Of a stretch of DNA of 64,000 nt, positions 61,127-64,000 are shown in pieces. The notes beneath the pieces were generated by a model. It was not told the DNA's origin, ran no database searches, and saw nothing but the letters and a program-made list of their open reading frames with translations. Positions within the stretch are counted from its first letter, which is position 1. Every line of letters starts with the position of its first letter. The DNA is from Mycolicibacterium hodleri (GTDB taxonomy: Bacteria; Actinomycetota; Actinomycetes; Mycobacteriales; Mycobacteriaceae), in NCBI RefSeq assembly GCF_025822245.1, contig NZ_JACKTL010000026.1:429296-493295 (forward strand), read 5' to 3'. The translations under genes and the position numbers were made by a program.

Positions 61127-62026
61127 ATGGAGCCCTCGCTGACTGGCCTACGGGTGTTGCGCGCAACCGCTGAGCGCGGCAGCTTCACCGCCGCGGCCGC
61201 AGAGCTCGGCTACACCCAGTCCGCGATCTCGCGCCAGGTCGCCGCGCTCGAACGGGAAGCGGGCGCCCCGCTCTTCGAGCGGCACCCCGGGGGCGTGCGC
61301 CTGACGAGCAGCGGTGCGACGCTGCTGCGGCACGCGCGGGTGGTGCTCGACGAGATCGACGCGGCCACAAGGGAACTCGCGGGCACCGAGCCCGACGTAG
61401 AGGTAGTGCGGGTCGGAACGTTCATCAGTGCGGGCGCGCTGGTCCTGCCCCGCGCGCTGCGCACGTTGCGGGACCGGCGGCCCGACATCCGGGTCACCAG
61501 CCGCGACGGCACCACTCCGGCCTTGGTGCGGGCGCTGCGCGCGGGCACCGTCGACCTCGCGGTGATCTCGTCACGCGCGCCGTACCGGCCTCCCGACACC
61601 GAGCTGCCCGCACTGGTCACGGAGGTGATCAGTGAGACGGGTCTGGTTCTGGCCGCCTCGACGACGGGGCCGTTCGCCGGCCGCACGGTGGTGAGCGTCG
61701 ACGAACTCGGCGACGTCGACTGGATCGCCAGCCCGTCGTCCGGCGGGGAGTCCCTGCTCGGAGTGTGGCCGGGGCTGGCGGGGCGGCCACGGGTCGCGCA
61801 CACCGCGCGGGACTGGTTGACCAAGCTTCAGCTCGTGGCGGCGGGGTGCGGGGTCACCACCGTGCCGCCGAGCCTGGCCGACGTGCTGCCCGACGGCGTG
61901 CAGCTGATGCGCGTCGACGGCGGACCCGAAGAGCGCCGCCGGGCACTGGTGGCCCGGCTGCCGGGACGGCCCTCCCGCGCCGTGATGGCCGTCGTCGACG
62001 CGCTGCGCGGCGGATATCCAAGCTGA
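61127..62026 (+). CDS. LysR family transcriptional regulator
   Basis: The 299-residue LTTR has HTH residues RATAERGSFTAAAAELGYTQSAISRQVAALEREAGAPLFER at the N-terminus and a binding domain starting VEVVRVGTFISAGALVLP. It is divergently transcribed from the oxidoreductase gene at 59920-61029, the usual arrangement for a LysR activator and its target. Confidence 0.92.
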   Translation: MEPSLTGLRVLRATAERGSFTAAAAELGYTQSAISRQVAALEREAGAPLFERHPGGVRLTSSGATLLRHARVVLDEIDAATRELAGTEPDVEVVRVGTFISAGALVLPRALRTLRDRRPDIRVTSRDGTTPALVRALRAGTVDLAVISSRAPYRPPDTELPALVTEVISETGLVLAASTTGPFAGRTVVSVDELGDVDWIASPSSGGESLLGVWPGLAGRPRVAHTARDWLTKLQLVAAGCGVTTVPPSLADVLPDGVQLMRVDGGPEERRRALVARLPGRPSRAVMAVVDALRGGYPS

Positions 62027-62085
62027 TCTCACGTTCTGGCGGGCTCGGACGTCTTCGGATCGAGACCCACCACGAGGAGGAGACC

Positions 62086-62127
62086 ATGACCACCGCGGAT
62101 CCGAACCCGCCACCATGGAACCCATGA
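62086..62127 (+). CDS. Short leader ORF with polyproline, coupled to the sigma factor
   Basis: A 13-codon frame, MTTADPNPPPWNP, has the best ribosome-binding site in the region (AGGAGG just upstream) and ends in ATGA (62124-62127) overlapping the sigma-factor start. It contains three consecutive prolines and a fourth near the end. Such runs slow ribosomes unless EF-P is active, so the leader could tune sigma-factor translation. Confidence 0.5.
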   Translation: MTTADPNPPPWNP

Positions 62128-62606
62128 CCGGCAAGCAGGCCTTCGAGGCCGTCGTGCGGCAGCACGGGCCGACCGTCCTGCGAGTGTGCCGCGCGGTGGT
62201 GGGTTTCACCGACGCCGACGACGCCTGGTCGGAGACGTTCCTGTCGGCGCTCAAGGCCTATCCCGACCTTCCCGCCGACGCGAACGTCGAGGCCTGGCTG
62301 GTGACGATTGCGCACCGCAGGGCGGTCGACGTCGTGCGCGCCAGGGCGCGCCGCGCGATCCCCACCGACGAGGTGCCCGACGTGGTCGGCCCGTCGGTAC
62401 CCGACCGCGACGACGACCTCGCCGCCGCCCTGGCCCGGTTACCCGACAAACAGCGATACGCCGTGGCCTACCACCACTTGGCGGGTCTTCCCCATGCCGA
62501 GGTGGCCGCCATCCTCGGCGGCAGCGCCGACGCGGCCCGCCGCGCCACCGCGGACGGCCTCGCCGCCCTGCGACGAACCTATCCACCGAAGGGAGCATCA
62601 CGATGA
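62124..62606 (+). CDS. ECF-type RNA polymerase sigma factor
   Basis: The 160-residue sigma factor has region 2 (LRVCRAVVGFTDADDAWSETFLSALKAYPDL) and region 4 (LARLPDKQRYAVAYHHLAGLPHAEVAAILGGSADAARRATADGLAALR). The conserved DAxDAxQE core is altered to DADDAWSE. The ATG at 62124 is preferred over ATG 62115 because it overlaps the stop of the short leader ORF and neither has its own ribosome-binding site. Its stop overlaps the ogt start (ATGA, 62603-62606), so sigma factor and DNA-repair enzyme are co-expressed. Confidence 0.88.
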   Translation: MTGKQAFEAVVRQHGPTVLRVCRAVVGFTDADDAWSETFLSALKAYPDLPADANVEAWLVTIAHRRAVDVVRARARRAIPTDEVPDVVGPSVPDRDDDLAAALARLPDKQRYAVAYHHLAGLPHAEVAAILGGSADAARRATADGLAALRRTYPPKGASR

Positions 62607-63172
62607 CCGAGGACCGCGACATGCTCGCACTGCACACGCGACTGGTCGCCGCCGCCGAACGCGACGGCGTGCTCGACGTCGCCTACCGAACCGTCGACGG
62701 TCCGGTCGGAGCACTGCTGTTGGCGGCGACCGACCTCGGCCTGGTCCGGGTGGCGTTCGCGGTCGAGGACCACGACGCCGTGCTGCAGGGCCTCGCCGAC
62801 CGGGTGAGCCCGCGAATCCTGCACGCACCCCGCCGCCTCGACGCCGTCGCCGCACAGCTCGACGAGTACTTCGCCGGCGCCAGAACGACATTCGACGTGC
62901 CGCTGGACTGGCGCCTGTCGGGTGGGTTCCGAGGCACCGTTCTGCACCACCTGCCGGAGATTGCCTACGGCCACACCGCCAGTTATGCGGCCGTCGCCCA
63001 GCTGGCGGGCAACCCCAAGGCGGTCCGAGCGGTCGGCAGTGCCTGTGCGACCAACCCGTTGCCCGTCGTGGTCCCGTGTCACCGCGTGGTGCGCAGCGAC
63101 GGCGCCATGGGCGGCTACCTCGGGGGAGTCGAGGCCAAGCGCACCCTGCTGGCCCTGGAGGCCGCGGCGTGA
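62603..63172 (+). CDS. ogt: Methylated-DNA--protein-cysteine methyltransferase
   Basis: The 189-residue suicide repair enzyme transfers alkyl groups from O6-alkylguanine to its own cysteine. It has the active site VVVPCHRVV with Cys159, the HTH region YAAVAQLAGNPKAVRAVGSACATNPLP and the C-terminal MGGYLGGVEAKRTLLALE. It is coupled to the sigma-factor gene; the pair suggests that the sigma factor drives alkylation or other DNA-damage functions. Confidence 0.94.
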   Translation: MTEDRDMLALHTRLVAAAERDGVLDVAYRTVDGPVGALLLAATDLGLVRVAFAVEDHDAVLQGLADRVSPRILHAPRRLDAVAAQLDEYFAGARTTFDVPLDWRLSGGFRGTVLHHLPEIAYGHTASYAAVAQLAGNPKAVRAVGSACATNPLPVVVPCHRVVRSDGAMGGYLGGVEAKRTLLALEAAA

Positions 63173-63240
63173 ATGGGCGGTCCCGTGTCCCCGCACGGTC
63201 GGGCCACGGTGTCGAGGTGTTGCCCCGACAGGTGGTGATG

Positions 63241-63903
63241 TCAGTGCGATGATTCGGACCAGTCACCCTTGATGTGGTCGAGATGACCGAGCATCAGGGT
63301 GCGGGTGGCCTCGGCATCCCCGGCGACGATGGCATCGAGGATTGGCAGATGCTCCTCGGCAGACGCCGTGAGAGTGCCGCGGTCGGAGAGCTCCTTGAGT
63401 CCGAACAGTCGCGTCTGGTCGCGAAGTCCGTCGACGAGTTCGAGCAGGCGTCCATTGGTGGTGTGGGCCAGAATGCCCATGTGGAAACGGCGGTCGGCAT
63501 CGAGGTAGTCGATGAGGTCGCCGTCACGGGCGGCGTCGACGATCTCGGCCGCGATCGCCGAGTACTTGCCGTACTCGGCCTTGATGGCCTCGTTGCCCGC
63601 CAGATTCTGCATGGCCGGGATCTCCAGAAGCACTCGCAATTCAAAGATTTCGCGGCGATCGGAGTCGTCGATGGGCAGCACCCGGAAACCGCGATTGCGG
63701 ATGGGCTCCATGAGTCCCTGGTTCACCAAGGTCAGCATGGCCTCGCGCACGGGGCTGGCCGAGACGCCGAGTTGATTGGCCAAAGCCGTGACGGAGTAGA
63801 TCTCGCCGGGGGCCAGTTCGCCGGACACCATGCCCTCGCGCAGCACGGCGAGTGCCTGGTCCCGCAGGCTCGCGCGTTTGAGACTGGGGGTGTTGCTGAG
63901 CAT
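63241..63903 (-). CDS. GntR family transcriptional regulator, FCD domain
   Basis: The 220-residue protein has a GntR winged HTH (LRDQALAVLREGMVSGELAPGEIYSVTALANQLGVSASPVREAMLTLVNQGLME) and an all-helical FCD effector domain (FELRVLLEIPAMQNLAGNE, DYLDADRRFHMGILAHTTNGRLLELVDGLRDQTRLF) with metal-binding Asp and His residues. The ATG at 63903 has GGAGG 4 nt upstream; GTG 63918 is an alternative. Its target is probably beyond the right edge. Confidence 0.92.
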   Translation of the reverse strand: MLSNTPSLKRASLRDQALAVLREGMVSGELAPGEIYSVTALANQLGVSASPVREAMLTLVNQGLMEPIRNRGFRVLPIDDSDRREIFELRVLLEIPAMQNLAGNEAIKAEYGKYSAIAAEIVDAARDGDLIDYLDADRRFHMGILAHTTNGRLLELVDGLRDQTRLFGLKELSDRGTLTASAEEHLPILDAIVAGDAEATRTLMLGHLDHIKGDWSESSH

Positions 63904-63921
63904 CGGGCCTCCGATCACGGT

Positions 63922-63944
63922 GTACGTACTATGTTACGTCGTAC
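63922..63944 (-). promoter_or_regulatory. Palindrome upstream of the GntR gene
   Basis: GTACG (63922-63926) and CGTAC (63940-63944) form an inverted repeat with 13 bp between the arms, in the regulator's promoter. This is a likely autoregulatory operator. Confidence 0.4.
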
Positions 63945-63974
63945 CTGCAACCGTGATGCGCGAGAACGGGTGTG

Positions 63975-64000
63975 TCAGCCGAACAGTTCGCGCAGATGGG
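63975..64000 (-). CDS. C-terminal end of an unknown protein (cut by window edge)
   Basis: On the minus strand the last bases read HLRELFG followed by TGA. This is a plausible protein end upstream of the GntR gene, but only eight codons are visible. Confidence 0.35.

Noticed and set aside
62115..62126. ATG 62115 as the sigma-factor start
   Set aside because: It has no ribosome-binding site of its own and lies inside the short leader frame; ATG 62124 overlaps that leader's stop.
1..64000. CRISPR arrays, insertion sequences, prophage or integrase genes
   Set aside because: No regularly spaced repeats, transposase-like frames or phage genes were seen on either strand.

Overview
The window is high-GC actinobacterial chromosome from a Mycobacterium-type organism, most likely a fast-growing Mycolicibacterium. 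The evidence is a tmRNA (9376-9743) whose tag reads ADSNQRDYALAA, a DUF5313 protein, a DUF4193 zinc-ribbon protein, a cutinase, PknG/GlnH/GlnX homologues, a PrrB-like histidine kinase, and many ATGA-type coupled starts. I saw no insertion sequence, phage gene, CRISPR array or ordinary tRNA. Most convergent gene pairs are only a few bases apart.

Layout. 1-9297: an uptake and catabolic cluster. On the minus strand are a four-carbon acid-sugar kinase (cut by the window edge), an SDR, a BNR sialidase-like protein and a Dpp-type binding protein. On the plus strand are two permeases, two ATPases, an aldo/keto reductase and an HpcH/HpaI aldolase. Two promoter regions carry the same paired palindrome, TGCG-N7-CGCA. 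9376-9780: ssrA with its terminator. 9892-12885: cutinase and a FUSC-type membrane protein. 12933-20395: an RbsABC-like sugar or polyol ABC operon with an SDR, divergent from two coupled IclR-type regulators; one of these fuses an IclR HTH to a periplasmic-binding-protein-like sensor. 20540-33322: small secreted and membrane proteins, a degenerate APH-like kinase, a LuxR/LAL regulator, an ECF sigma factor, an OhrR-like MarR, a DUF5313 protein, a minus-strand LLM-SnoaL-hydrolase-radical SAM operon, an esterase, DUF302, LOG and LysR proteins. 33365-41541: an MFS transporter, a GlcNAc PTS locus (nagE divergent from crr-nagB-nagA), a second MFS transporter and an acetamidase-like lipoprotein.

41645-56649 is the most unusual part: an unbroken 15-kb plus-strand run of eleven genes. 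The first seven are glnX, glnH, a helical unknown, pknG, a PP2C phosphatase, a VWA protein and an FHA protein, nearly all overlapping. Then come a GAF-GAF hybrid histidine kinase whose receiver has Glu instead of the phospho-accepting Asp, a receiver-nucleotide cyclase, an ATP-grasp PGM1-like ligase and a PrrB-like histidine kinase with no PrrA. The inferred picture is an amino-acid-sensing Ser/Thr kinase/phosphatase/FHA module placed beside a two-component-to-cyclic-nucleotide module and a ligase of unknown product.

56660-64000: a carboxylesterase, DUF2252, DUF4193, an alcohol dehydrogenase divergent from a LysR regulator, an ECF sigma factor coupled to ogt behind a tiny polyproline leader ORF, and a GntR/FCD regulator with a palindromic promoter.

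All functions are read from sequence motifs and remembered family features; no database search was run.
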